Below are positions 9,070 through 19,031 of a stretch of DNA of 64,000 bases, piece after piece. The notes under the pieces are model-generated. The model had not been told where the DNA came from, searched no databases, and saw only the letters and a list, made by a program, of their open reading frames with translations. This stretch comes from Agrobacterium rubi TR3 = NBRC 13261. GTDB lineage: Bacteria > Pseudomonadota > Alphaproteobacteria > Rhizobiales > Rhizobiaceae. The translations under genes were made by a program, and so were the position numbers. The first letter of the stretch is position 1. Each line of letters opens with the position of its first letter. The stretch spans positions 62,001 to 126,000 of the forward strand of contig NZ_BBJU01000024.1 of NCBI RefSeq assembly GCF_000739935.1. The letters run 5' to 3'.

Positions 9070-10427
9070 ATGGCTGTGAATGTAAGAGTACTTTATATTT
9101 TACTCACCATGTCGTTTCGTAACCTCCCGTTTTTTTTGCGCAGGTCCTTTGTCAACGTAAGCCACTCAAGGTGGAAGGAACCGTTTGGCCGGCTTGGACA
9201 CTCCATTGGGATCTACCAGAAAACGTTACTCCCCCCGAGGTTCTCGCACGCCATTCTGTCCCAAGGCTTCTAGAACGGCTCGAGGAAGACCTGCCCTTAC
9301 AGGTCATTGAGCACAGAGGAATGTTCAATTTAGGGAAACGAATTCAAGAATGCACCGCGAGCTCATTGTTGGCCGCGCTCGGGCAAGGAGGACGCAATCT
9401 GAGCGAGTTGGACGTCTGTTTAACTTCAGATAATGTAGCTATCGTTTCTCATGATCTTAACACTTGGCGAGTGTCTGAAAAGTTGGGAGATAAGCTTTTC
9501 AATGAAATTCACTCGTCAAAAATCAAGGATGTACCTGTTATTATCCGAGAGGTATCAAATGGGATAATACAAGACAAGTATCTTGAAACCATTGATCATA
9601 TTCCTTTGTTAACTGAAATATTCAGCAAGGTATTTTTGGCTAATCCAGATGCCACCATTTTCCTAGACGGTAGGAACTACGATGCTCACGTGATTGTGGC
9701 TTGGCTTAGCCACCGGCCGGAATACCATCAAAGAGTTGTTGTACTTTTCTATACATTTGAATACCCACACGGCGGTGCCTTCGTTGATGCAGTTTTAAAT
9801 GCCCAGCCCGCATCTGCTTGGAGGAAATCAATCTCCCTGATGCCCGCTCTTTTTCCTGAAGAACTGTGCCGACTGGCCCGTCTGCGTCAAGTTACTGAAC
9901 CCACAGTCGATGATTTGTATTTGGCAGGCAAAGCCTGGTTTGATTCCATGCTAATGCAAGACATGAGGATCGTGGCGGCACATGTTGTTTTCTCCGGGGT
10001 GACCAGAAATTTGCTGGGCCAAGTTGTCGATAAAGATGTCTTGTTGGCTTTCGATTCAGATCAAGCCGCAGTGAGACTCGCGTATTACCTCAAGGAGGAT
10101 ACGATGATTAGAGCTAAACGCCCTCACCTGAAGTTTGCTGCGGTCACTAGATGCTATGACTTCGCAGCCCTCCTGGATTCCGGCGAGCGGGGTGAGTTCT
10201 CCATCGACATTAAAACAGGCAGGGCCCGACGTCATGAGACAGACGAGCGGAAACACATACGTTGGAGAAAAGGAACACCAGGAAATTCGGCAACAATTGC
10301 GGACTGGGTAATCTCAGATCGACCTGAAGATGAAATGGCTATCTGGGAATGGCGAAATCAAGGAATCGATCGTGAAGTTTCTCATCTAAGTCCACACTTG
10401 GATCTTAATATAGAAACGTCAAAATAA
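9070..10427 (+). CDS. acs: agrocinopine synthase, copy 1, with proposed 5' intron
   Basis: Acs condenses sugar and sugar phosphate into agrocinopine, a phosphodiester opine made by the tumour and used by the bacteria. The protein resembles glycerophosphodiester phosphodiesterases: 'LQVIEHRGMFNLGK' (like GDPD 'AHRG') and 'TSDNVAIVSHDLNTW'. The main frame has no ATG at its 5' end, only GTG at 9171, yet similarity to copy 2 continues upstream ('VLCQRKP' at 9144). I propose exon 1 at 9070-9081 (MAVN), an intron at 9082-9143 and exon 2 at 9144-10427, giving 431 aa. The rest of the gene is intact. Confidence 0.85.
9082..9143 (+). other. proposed spliceosomal intron in acs copy 1
   Basis: The 62-bp segment starts GTAAGAGT after ATGGCTGTGAAT and ends TTTTTTTTGCGCAG, a pyrimidine tract plus acceptor. 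Removing it joins MAVN in frame to VLCQRKP. The retained frame has TAA at 9120-9122 and no ATG. A CTCAC or GTAAC branch-point candidate is present. The other acs gene has the same arrangement at the same place. Confidence 0.65.
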
Positions 10428-10529
10428 AAGTCTCGTAATTGAAACAATATGTTTATTAATTTCGATATATCAATGTGTTCACGCGTATTCTATCTTTTTA
10501 TTCGAGATGTATGTTGTCCATTATAATGA

Positions 10530-11594
10530 ATATGTAATTTTCTACATTTCGAAGATAACTTTAGACGTGTTAAATCTCTGTTATTTCGCGCCAGATTTAC
10601 AATAATTCTCATTGGTGGCGAGCGCCACTTTGGCATGCATGAGGGTGGTCTCGGTCCACGGAAAATGTTTGTTGAAAATTACCCTGATTGTGAAAAAACT
10701 GAACTCTTTTCCGCTCGAGAGGCGGGAGCACTGACTCATGCCCGCCGGTCGAATATTCTTTTCGTTTCTCATGGCGGTGTACTCTCAGTAGTTGCTACAC
10801 TGCTCGGGGTTGAGCTGACCGCGATGCAAAGATGTAACGCGTGTGTTCTCCACTTCAAATTCGATGGTTCATCTTGGAACGTCCACACTAGAGACAGCGG
10901 GGTGTTTCTGGTCACTGGTGCATCTGGAGGCATAGGCAAGGCCATCGTCGACAACCTGATGCGGCGTGGTTTTCGTTTGAGCTTAGGAGCGCGTAGCGTG
11001 GAAAAACTGGAAGCCACTTTTGGGTTTCAGAATGAATCTCTTCACTTCGCACGTTTTGAAGCTGAGGACCTCCAAACGATGGAGGAGTGGGTATCGACGG
11101 CCATGATAAAATTTGGGAGGATAGATGGCCTTGTTAACAATGCTGGGGATGGAACACGGGTAGCGCTTGCGGAGGGAATTGACTATGAGCAGCTTGAGAG
11201 ACAGTGGAAGATCAACGCTGGGGCTCCGCTGAGGATGATCATGCTGTGCCTGCCTCAGCTCGCGAAAAGTGGATCTGGCCGGATCGTCAATATCAACTCC
11301 ATGTCAGGCCAGCGGGTTCTGAACTCGTTCGTTGGTTACAACATGACAAAACACGCCCTCTCAGGTCTCACGAAAACAGCCCAGCATGTTGGGTGGGAGT
11401 CCGGCGTTAGAACAATGGAAATATGCCCAGGCTATGTGGCGACAAAAATGAGTGCTTGGACTGATGAGATTGAGGATGATGGTAAGATCCAGCCCGAGCA
11501 CATAGCTGAACTTGTTCGACAGGCTATCGAGCGTCCTAACAACGCTTTTGTCCCAAAGATTGAGGTGCTGTGTATGAAAGAAGCCACGCGTTAA
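10530..11594 (+). pseudogene. 5'-truncated mas1' (mannopine synthesis reductase)
   Basis: The frame opens at 10530 after a stop. It reads '[12 protein letters not shown]' across the first possible ATG (10635), then '[17 protein letters not shown]', which is the C-terminal half of a histidine-phosphatase domain. An SDR follows, with '[10 protein letters not shown]', 'NNAG' and 'YNMTK'. Mas1' reductases of about 430 aa have this phosphatase-SDR build and act in mannopine synthesis. Here only about 319 residues follow the first ATG, and the catalytic RHG motif is missing. No partner mas2' is visible. The SDR part is intact, so a shortened protein could be made, but the mannopine route is probably dead. 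Confidence 0.75.
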
Positions 11595-12408
11595 ACGAAA
11601 TCGGAGGAGATATAGGTTGCGCGGGTCGCGTGCTCTGTTTGATTAACTCTTGATGTTTTCTTTATGTCTGTTCCCGTGTAATTTTAAATATTATGATGAA
11701 TAAAACCTTTACTCCTCAGTGTTTTTATTGATTTAATCATTTTCCTTTTGTATTGAGACAGTACGGATTTTAGTTAATTAAAATGAAGGCCTCTGGGAAA
11801 ATCAAAACCCTGATGACCTAAGTTTTGTCTACAGCTTTAACGACTAGAACCTTATGGAAATAATTATTCCGAGGGCCTTTCATAGAAAATCAAACAAGCT
11901 AAAATAATGATTGAACAGAGTCACCATCTGCCAAGATGAAAAAGTCAATGGGATTGATCACCAACTATGGGGTACTCGATTGATAATTTCCCCTAGCAGG
12001 GTGCCGAATGAAAATTGCAGTGGCATAATTGGAGACCAGATTTCTATTTTTGCGGCACGCCGCACTCGGTGACCCTTGGCCACGTCCATTTGTCTTTACG
12101 ATTTTTTCAAAAATGCGATAATTTCGGGAAATCACTTCAAACTTAGTCGCTCGGATTCTCGATATTCAATAATTGAACTGCGAAATTATCGGGTTTGTGT
12201 TCGACAAATAATACCTGTTAAATACCTATCTGATTACCTGTAGCAAACAACCATGTTCTATCAATATAGCATGATCGCTATTTTAAAATTTTTATTGGTG
12301 GCCATATCAGCCAATAAAACATTTGTTTCAACAACATCACAAGGACCGCACTCGAACATAGATAATTATTTAAGCGAAAGCACAACCAGACAGCAAATTA
12401 ATACAGAT
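11595..12408. other. AT-rich intergenic region between mas1' remnant and gene e
   Basis: An 814-bp stretch between two converging 3' ends. It contains a candidate poly(A) signal at 11699. The 60-codon plus-strand frame at 12253-12435 overlaps the gene e 3' end and lacks family features. Probably old non-coding T-DNA. Confidence 0.45.
11699..11704 (+). terminator. candidate poly(A) signal after mas1' remnant
   Basis: AATAAA about 105 bp past the mas1' stop codon, placed like other T-DNA 3' end signals. Confidence 0.4.
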
Positions 12409-13353
12409 TCAGCGATTAAAGTAGAAATGCTTTGAAACAGATCGGAGCTTCTTGAAGAAGCGCTTCCAAGGTCTATGACGTTCATTCGGCACTCGATTTC
12501 CCGAAAGCAAGGGTTTGCAAGGATGATCTTGCGTCGGGGTCAGATTTGGAGGCCGCACGGGGTACACGGCGTCGGCTCCTAAAGCCGCTTCGGCCCAATT
12601 ATCAGTTGTCTCCGCCGTTGGAACGTTGCGTGACAATTCGACACTGGCCCGAACATGATTCAAACGAGAACTCTCCCCGACGCTTTTCCAGTCCCAGGAC
12701 GAGCCATCAGCTAGTATTTCGCTGAACAACGCTCTACCGAACGCGATGATGTGGCAAGGGAGTTCCAACCCTCCTTCTCGTAGAAAGAATTGGACACTTT
12801 CGCCACCCAGGTAAAACCGCGGCCCTCGCCGGAAAGCCGTGGTGGGAAGGAAGGCCACAAAATGACTCAAGTCTTCTTCGCCGGTTCCAGCTTCGACGCG
12901 ATTTCCATCGTGTAAACGCTTGAACAAACATCGCACCATTTCGATTGTAACTCCGGTTCGGTAAGGAGCTAACGTGCATGCGAGAAGGTTCGCCCTTCCG
13001 AATTGGCAAAGATCCTTAGACTGCACATGACTCAGCATAGCTTCCCGGGAACAATAAACATAGATTGGCGCCGCGTCTTTACAGATCACCTCCTGCTCTG
13101 CGATGGACTGAAGCGTCGGCGGACGAGGAAATGGGAGACGAAGAAATAACGCGGAAATTTCGTTTTTTAGCGCGCTCTCTGCCAATCGTCCCCGCCAGTA
13201 TTTCGTCCAAATCTCCTGATAAATCAGGAGATTATCGCGGATATAGATATGATATAGGATGCATGCACTGGTCAAAAATAGATGCATTTCCATTCTGTCA
13301 TTAATAGATTCAAGAGTAAGCGGAGCGAAGCCTGGACGTGGTGGAACCATCAT
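12409..13353 (-). CDS. e: T-DNA gene e, plast family, long form
   Basis: Encodes 314 aa. Plast hallmarks: 'APIYVYCSREAMLSHV', 'LACTLAPYRTGVTIEMV', 'LSHFVAFLPTTAF' and 'CHIIAFGRALF'. The plast core ends near residue 230. About 85 further residues are hydrophilic and end in a basic segment ('RPWKRFFKKLRS'), making this longer than the other plast proteins here (227-243 aa). The name follows the gene order b, c, c', d, e from the left border in nopaline T-DNA; it is inferred, not tested. The protein acts in the plant cell; its function is not known. Confidence 0.78.
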   Translation of the reverse strand: MMVPPRPGFAPLTLESINDRMEMHLFLTSACILYHIYIRDNLLIYQEIWTKYWRGRLAESALKNEISALFLRLPFPRPPTLQSIAEQEVICKDAAPIYVYCSREAMLSHVQSKDLCQFGRANLLACTLAPYRTGVTIEMVRCLFKRLHDGNRVEAGTGEEDLSHFVAFLPTTAFRRGPRFYLGGESVQFFLREGGLELPCHIIAFGRALFSEILADGSSWDWKSVGESSRLNHVRASVELSRNVPTAETTDNWAEAALGADAVYPVRPPNLTPTQDHPCKPLLSGNRVPNERHRPWKRFFKKLRSVSKHFYFNR

Positions 13354-13831
13354 ATCTATTTGCAGAAATGGTCTTCACCTCATCCGCTCAAAAGGCTTTA
13401 AATAGACCCTGCATCCAATTACACAGTTCGTCACACACAAGATAACTTTCGCTTACGACTATTTCCCGCTATTCATTGACTTTGTGTGGCATCAAAACGT
13501 ATATGTCGTTATATGTATTGTATTCTTTTAAAACTATAGGTATCCGAGGCAATTGCCTGGGGATAAGAACTTTGAACAGCATGTTTACTATTTTACGACA
13601 TATCGCACTGTTCTGTATGAATATTTGTTTCAAAAACACAAACAAACGAGATAATTTATTTCGCTTAGAAAGATGCTACAGTGCTTGAAAACAGAACGTA
13701 GTACATACTGGCAATAGCCCACGATCTGCTGCCGATGTGCAACAGCAGATTATCATAACTTAAAAGATATTTCACAATAAACCGGTAAACGGCGATGCGG
13801 ACCTTCTGGCTTCATTCCAACGCTTAGTTTC
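13354..13831. other. intergenic region upstream of gene e
   Basis: This 478-bp AT-rich gap contains the gene e promoter and the gene d 3' end. The 70-codon plus-strand frame at 13476 has no family features. Confidence 0.45.
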
Positions 13832-14527
13832 TTACAGGCAGGTGTTTGTCTTTCCGGTGAAGCAACAACGCAGAATTCCAAGACCAGAAGGCCTTTTTTT
13901 AGCAGCGGGATAGGCCAAACCAACCGCTACGACTTCAAAATGAAAGCGGGATCCTGGGAGCAGCGCAAAGAACTTATGAACATAACGATCATTGTGAACC
14001 TCATAAACGCTATATGGCAATTTCAGAAACGACTTGCTCGGGAGAAAGGCGACATAGGCTTCCAAAGCATCCGGAAGGAGGCAAGACCCTGGGGATATCA
14101 GGTTATGCCCATAGCGGACCTTCTCACGCGTCACGCCTGCATCGAAGGGTGACATGGAGCACACGACCGAGCCGATCTCTGAATGAAAAGACACAATACG
14201 TTCTTTTGCATATTCCTCAAGCTTCCTGCGAGGACAGTAAATGTAGAGCGGATTATCATTCACGGCGATTGTGTCCAACGGCCCCAACCTCGGTCCGTGC
14301 AAGCATGCATACCTGCTGAACCATGTCAGGATTCCGGTCACAGCATCACCCGGATCGTCGTAGAGTACGAGTGACTTGACCCAATTTTTTTGGGCATCAG
14401 CCAAGGTTTGTTCCACAAAATTGCGATAAACCACGACTGCTCCGATCAGCACGAGCTTGGCCTCTTCGCGGTTCCGGATCCGCAGCAGGCTAATCACCGT
14501 GAAAACAGGACGCTGATATACCATCAT
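13832..14527 (-). CDS. d: T-DNA gene d, plast family
   Basis: Encodes 231 aa starting MMVYQRPVFTVISLL. The 'YACLHGPRLGPLD', 'NPLYIYCPRRKLEEYAKE', 'VVCSMSPFDAGVTREKV', 'LEAYVAFLPSKSF' and 'FEVVAVGLAY' elements align with gene 5 and gene b and define the plast family. The C-terminus is short and Cys-rich ('RCCFTGKTNTCL'). It has its own promoter region and is not in an operon, as expected for genes expressed in plants. Named by position. Confidence 0.8.
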   Translation of the reverse strand: MMVYQRPVFTVISLLRIRNREEAKLVLIGAVVVYRNFVEQTLADAQKNWVKSLVLYDDPGDAVTGILTWFSRYACLHGPRLGPLDTIAVNDNPLYIYCPRRKLEEYAKERIVSFHSEIGSVVCSMSPFDAGVTREKVRYGHNLISPGSCLLPDALEAYVAFLPSKSFLKLPYSVYEVHNDRYVHKFFALLPGSRFHFEVVAVGLAYPAAKKRPSGLGILRCCFTGKTNTCL

Positions 14528-15233
14528 TAAGCTTTATGCGGGGTGTAAGCATCCGGAGCTCTTTGGAGCCCCAGAGATTGAATCTTGCTTTATAGCTGAA
14601 AAACGCATGTGCAGGGAAGGTGATCATGGTAATTTTACGGATTTCTACTGTTGAAATACCTTTTGGAAACAGAATTTCTGTCTGTTAAACTACAAACAGG
14701 ACCCGTTACTTAACTATTGGATGAGCGTAGGGCCGTTTTTTCGATAATTGACATGTGAATGACATAAAGCAGGTTTCGAGCTTATCGAGGTGATCCTTAT
14801 CGCCACATTGTCAAAAAGCATCCACCATAGTCCTATAATTGCTGACAGACACGTAGCGTGCCTCCCTGGCTCATCGCAAAATTGAGGCTTGTGCCTTCGC
14901 TTGGCTCGTGACGAAGCCAGCTTTCGATGCCCGAAAACGATGGCCCACATTGTCTCACGAATCATTACGATTCTGTCAAAAAAATACGCTGTTTCACCAG
15001 GATGAATTTTCAATTTGTGTAAAATCTGTTCAATAAATAATACTTCCTCAAAGATGTTTCAGAAAAGCATCACGGACTTATTTTTATCAAATTATTTTTA
15101 TCGCATTCTTATCCTTGCATGAAACATGCATCCATATCATTACATGTCTCATCGGGAGATACACAGTGGCACTAGCATGGTTATATTGATCCCATACACT
15201 AGGGTTGTTTTCTATCCATGAATAGAAAACAGA
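14528..15233. other. intergenic region upstream of gene d
   Basis: A 706-bp stretch with the gene d promoter and gene c' 3' end. A minus-strand frame of 99 codons (14714-15013) lacks plast or other recognisable motifs and I do not call it. Confidence 0.45.
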
Positions 15234-15965
15234 TTAAGTGCTGATAAGGTTCTGTAGTTCATCGAAGCTGAGATTTGGCAAACCAAATTCCTCGTCCGAC
15301 TGGGAGAACAGCGTCTTCCCCACTGCGACGATGTCGTATGGGATTATGTCGTTCTCTTCTCTACTGAAAACGACAAAATGCTCCTCCGCGCCACCACGGG
15401 TGGTGATTTTGGACATGCTGATCGTGAATTTCTTACTGGGCAAAATGGCCACGAAGCAGCTTACGGCATGCGGCATGCTATAGGCGCCTGGCAAGATACT
15501 GTTGAGTACGTTCTTGAGCTCCTCTGCTGGAATATCCGTTCGGTATGGTGGGAGTGATGAAGCCAGCACAAATTTGCGATAGCACCGCAATAGGGTTTTT
15601 CCTTCGACGTATTGCGATAATAAATTCAGGGAGGTGTAGATGTAGATTGGTGAGTCATGTTGGCAAATTCTATCTGGCTGGACGGCGCCAGGAATGCTGC
15701 AACACGGCGTGAAGACACAGCTTTTGATTGCGCGCAGAGTCTCTTCGTCTAGGCCGGATTCGGAAAGGACTCGGACAACCCACGATTGCTGGAAGGGGAG
15801 AATCTTTCGAGTGAGGAAATCCCTATAATTTGCGACCGCCGCGCATAGGCTCTGCTGAAGTTCTTCCAGGGAGGTGTTTGCGAACAAATCAATTGTCGGA
15901 AAAACGGGGCGATCATCCCCTGAGGGTATCATATTTTGATTGTAAGACATTAGTGAGGTGTGCAT
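15234..15965 (-). CDS. c': T-DNA gene c', plast family
   Basis: Encodes 243 aa. Plast features: 'SPIYIYTSLNLLSQYVEG', 'VLASSLPPYRTDIPAEEL', 'VSCFVAILPSKKF' and 'YDIVAVGKTLFS'. The N-terminus offers several Met (residues 1, 6 and 12) before the family-like 'RPVFPTIDLF'; the longest is given. It is more divergent from gene 5 than are genes b and d. Named from its position beside gene c. Confidence 0.78.
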   Translation of the reverse strand: MHTSLMSYNQNMIPSGDDRPVFPTIDLFANTSLEELQQSLCAAVANYRDFLTRKILPFQQSWVVRVLSESGLDEETLRAIKSCVFTPCCSIPGAVQPDRICQHDSPIYIYTSLNLLSQYVEGKTLLRCYRKFVLASSLPPYRTDIPAEELKNVLNSILPGAYSMPHAVSCFVAILPSKKFTISMSKITTRGGAEEHFVVFSREENDIIPYDIVAVGKTLFSQSDEEFGLPNLSFDELQNLIST

Positions 15966-17004
15966 GGCCGAAGGCTAATGGCCCTCTATTATAACACTCA
16001 CCTGCCCAGTGATTGTCAAACATCGCAATAATGAAAGATTAGGTTACTATTTCGCTCGTGCCGCACTTGTCAAAGTGGGAAGGAGCATATCAACATTTTC
16101 AAACGCTTGTTCCCAGAACACCGACGAATTCATTTGACCGTCACCAGAGCTTTGATGCTACTCAGATATTTGGGCACCGCGATGGGACCCGTGAAACAGC
16201 CTGGGTCCACTTTTGAATTGCGTTGCTCCTGAACATCATACCAACTGCCACGATAAGGACTTGTTTTTCACACTTTCGTGTAAATCAATAGTCAGCAATC
16301 GAACCTGCCGACAAATTTGAAAATCTCTCAACAAGTCTCCCAATGAGGTGAAACTGCTGTGTTCGAAACACGGAAGCAACCATGTTTCGGTTGGGTTGGA
16401 GAGGTTTATCTTAGCGACTCTCTTTCAAGAACGCGTCCCATGCCATACAGCCAGTCATTCAGGCAACGTCGCGCAGTTTGTCATTTCGCCCTACAATCAC
16501 AGCGGCGCTAGAGGAAGCGACAGATTTTCGAATGATAGCTGGCTTTCCGAGAGTCGAGTTAAACTGTTGATGTGGGTTCTGCGTGCCAGATTGAATATTT
16601 CAATTTCATTGATACAGTTAAATATTCCGCGTATATGCCTCCCCTTTCCTTTAACGTTATGAACGTGCTGTTATACCATTCCAAATGGAAAAATACAAAT
16701 TCGCTGAAATACCAACAATTGAAATTCATTGAATCGCACTTGGCTCTATAATATTACACGATCCGTCGTACAGATTAAGTCATTGGCATCATTATTAGGC
16801 GAACGGCACATTTTCTTTTCGAATAGAAAACTCGTTTTCCTTTAAAAAAACAACTGACTATCGTCTAGTCGACGCCGCTGCTTTGACTTATAGGCCAAAA
16901 CAGGACCGAGACCCACGCGGTGCATTTTTATTCGGTGGATCCGAGCACAATTAATAAAGGAGCTTTTGCATTCCCTGGATGCCTCAAGCTGTGCCAAGTT
17001 ATCA
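15966..17004. other. divergent region between gene c' and gene c
   Basis: A 1,039-bp gap holding the promoters of two divergent genes. A plus-strand frame of 104 codons (16348-16662) shows no signal peptide, domain or family feature. I see no other gene. Confidence 0.4.
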
Positions 17005-18576
17005 ATGGAGAACCAGAACACTCCGGTTGAGGCGATAGAAAGAAAGCTCAAAAGCAGCTGGCTTCACTCCCTCCATGTCAGAAAAATCCTCCCTTCACCC
17101 TTCTTGGGAGGACCTTACTCTTACATCACTGAGGAAACCGATGTCGGCCAAGAAGCAGACTGCATTCGAGGCCATTCCGTCACTCCACTGCCAGAAGATG
17201 AAGGCATGGTATCACATCATATGCAGCAGGTCTTTTGTTCAACGCACCAGCCAGCGGCCCATGACCATGTAGATGCGTTTGCTTTAAGAGCAGCACCGGA
17301 ACCGGCCGTCATTCCTGATGAAGATATTGCCGACAAATCTTATCGTCCATTCGCCAGTTCGGAGAACAGCTTGACGGATATCCTCATGCGCATGCCCCTA
17401 TCCACGCGAAACGCTTGGGCCACTCAAGCGCGCAAGGAAAGAGACGACGCCTTTCGAGTTATTCTTGAACTCCCCAGCCTGCCCAAAGAAGTTAAAAAGT
17501 ACCTGCGTCGCAGCGCGCAATCCATTCAAACGCAAGAAATGAGGTGGCAACTAAAATGCCACCTACCCCTTTCGGAGAGGGGTCTGTTCTGGCTTTGGTT
17601 GGTCATAATGCAGTTGGCGGTTGTCCTGCCCGACATAGTATCTGCCTCACTTGGAGCGGAAGTTGCCGTCTTGCGCTCTGGGCCTATTACTCTGCAAACA
17701 CAGCTTATGGTGCTTGCGATTTTTGATTATCCTTGGGCGGACACGAGGCTCGCCGCTCACCTGGCTTGCGAAGTCTTCCTCGGAGGATTGCCAGTTTTAA
17801 TTTTTGGCTTATTCGCCATTGCTATGCCCCAACATGAGGGAACCACATTTCACACCGCCAAAGATGTAGCATGGAAGGCGTCACTATGCATTCTGTGGCA
17901 AATGCTGATGCAGAACAGGAAGAACATCCGGGATTTATTAAAATACTCTTTCTTGCGGATGAAAAGGATTTCTACAGCTCAGAGTTCCGATTTCACTTCT
18001 GAATACACAAGATTGAGGAATTCCAGCACCATCATCTATTCCTGGCTCGACACCTTTGAGGTGAGTAACCGTCTCCGTATTCAGATCGGTTACCACAAAC
18101 AAGACCATGAAGATGCCCTGAGGGTTCTCCGGTGGGTCGGCCATATTGCCGACGATAAAGACCGCAATCCTCGGGGAGGCAAAGCAGGCATACTAGTAGC
18201 AATCCTGACGATGGCTGGCCTGATATGCCTCTCTACGTTTCCAACCGATGCCTATTCAGGCCTTATTGCGGCGGCCAATCTTGTGCCGTTAGCTGCGCGG
18301 GCCGCTGTTGACGTTATGGATAATTCGCAAAGCTCGCACGATCTGTTGCGCCTTTTCACCGCAACCGCCGGCGTAAGTTTTCCAAGCACTTTATTCGTGC
18401 TGGGCAATTCGAGTTACTGGCTTCTGACGAAAAAATCTTTTCTTGCTGGGTTCGCCAACATTCATTTCTGGATAGCCTTCGTACTGATCTTTTTCCTGAG
18501 CCTTTTTCCCAAACTTTGGGGGAGACTATTCATGCACGTTGGCTCGAGACTCCTCAATGATCGTTCAGGAGCTTAA
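17005..18576 (+). CDS. c: T-DNA gene c, polytopic membrane protein of unknown function
   Basis: Encodes 523 aa from ATG 17005 (MENQNTPVEAIE); the frame also has a TTG 13 codons earlier. The first 190 residues are hydrophilic. Hydrophobic segments follow: 'LFWLWLVIMQLAVVLPDIV', 'VFLGGLPVLIFGLFAIAM', 'GILVAILTMAGLICLSTF', a weaker one, and 'FWIAFVLIFFLSLF' near the C-terminus. It is not a plast protein. Position between b and c' matches gene c of nopaline T-DNA. Being on T-DNA it is presumably made in the plant, and might be an effector-like membrane protein. I do not recognise a biochemical function. Confidence 0.72.
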   Translation: MENQNTPVEAIERKLKSSWLHSLHVRKILPSPFLGGPYSYITEETDVGQEADCIRGHSVTPLPEDEGMVSHHMQQVFCSTHQPAAHDHVDAFALRAAPEPAVIPDEDIADKSYRPFASSENSLTDILMRMPLSTRNAWATQARKERDDAFRVILELPSLPKEVKKYLRRSAQSIQTQEMRWQLKCHLPLSERGLFWLWLVIMQLAVVLPDIVSASLGAEVAVLRSGPITLQTQLMVLAIFDYPWADTRLAAHLACEVFLGGLPVLIFGLFAIAMPQHEGTTFHTAKDVAWKASLCILWQMLMQNRKNIRDLLKYSFLRMKRISTAQSSDFTSEYTRLRNSSTIIYSWLDTFEVSNRLRIQIGYHKQDHEDALRVLRWVGHIADDKDRNPRGGKAGILVAILTMAGLICLSTFPTDAYSGLIAAANLVPLAARAAVDVMDNSQSSHDLLRLFTATAGVSFPSTLFVLGNSSYWLLTKKSFLAGFANIHFWIAFVLIFFLSLFPKLWGRLFMHVGSRLLNDRSGA

Positions 18577-19031
18577 TATTTTGTTGGTCCACTTCACCTG
18601 GAGGGAGAAAAACGCGTGATCCAAAAAAACCACCGCACAATGTATCTTCACACAAAAGCATCACGGCAGTCATTCACGTTTTAAAAAGATTCTATTATTA
18701 CTTTACATATACGGAGCTCATTACATCTTCCTCTAAGAGAAACTGTCATTGCATCAGCATAAAAGCGTCTTGTTTATGGGCCGTTGCTCATCTCATTATG
18801 ATTACATAACGTTATACGCAATACAAAAATCCATATGCAAAAGACATACAATAAAATAAACACCCAGCGTACAGATCATAATACGCAGATTGAAAATCTG
18901 ACATTACAATTTATTTATAGTGAATCCGCGGGCAAAAAGCCGACCAAGCGTAAGCGCCATTAGATATATTCGGACCTTTTAACTTCACTCCCTTTCAGCC
19001 CCAGATATTGGGCCAGTAAACTCATTTGCCA
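18577..19031. other. intergenic region, converging gene c and gene b ends
   Basis: A 455-bp AT-rich stretch between two 3' ends. No gene seen. Confidence 0.45.

Noticed and set aside
9171..9173. GTG at 9171 (and 20469) as the acs start codon
   Set aside because: Plant ribosomes need ATG, and conserved coding sequence continues upstream of the GTG in both copies.
12253..12435. 60-codon frame with a hydrophobic start
   Set aside because: It overlaps the gene e 3' end, is short, and lies in AT-rich DNA where such frames arise by chance.
14714..15013. 99-codon minus-strand frame between genes d and c'
   Set aside because: No plast motif, no known family, and it lies in a promoter region.
16348..16662. 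104-codon plus-strand frame before gene c
   Set aside because: No recognisable domain; likely chance frame in a divergent promoter region.
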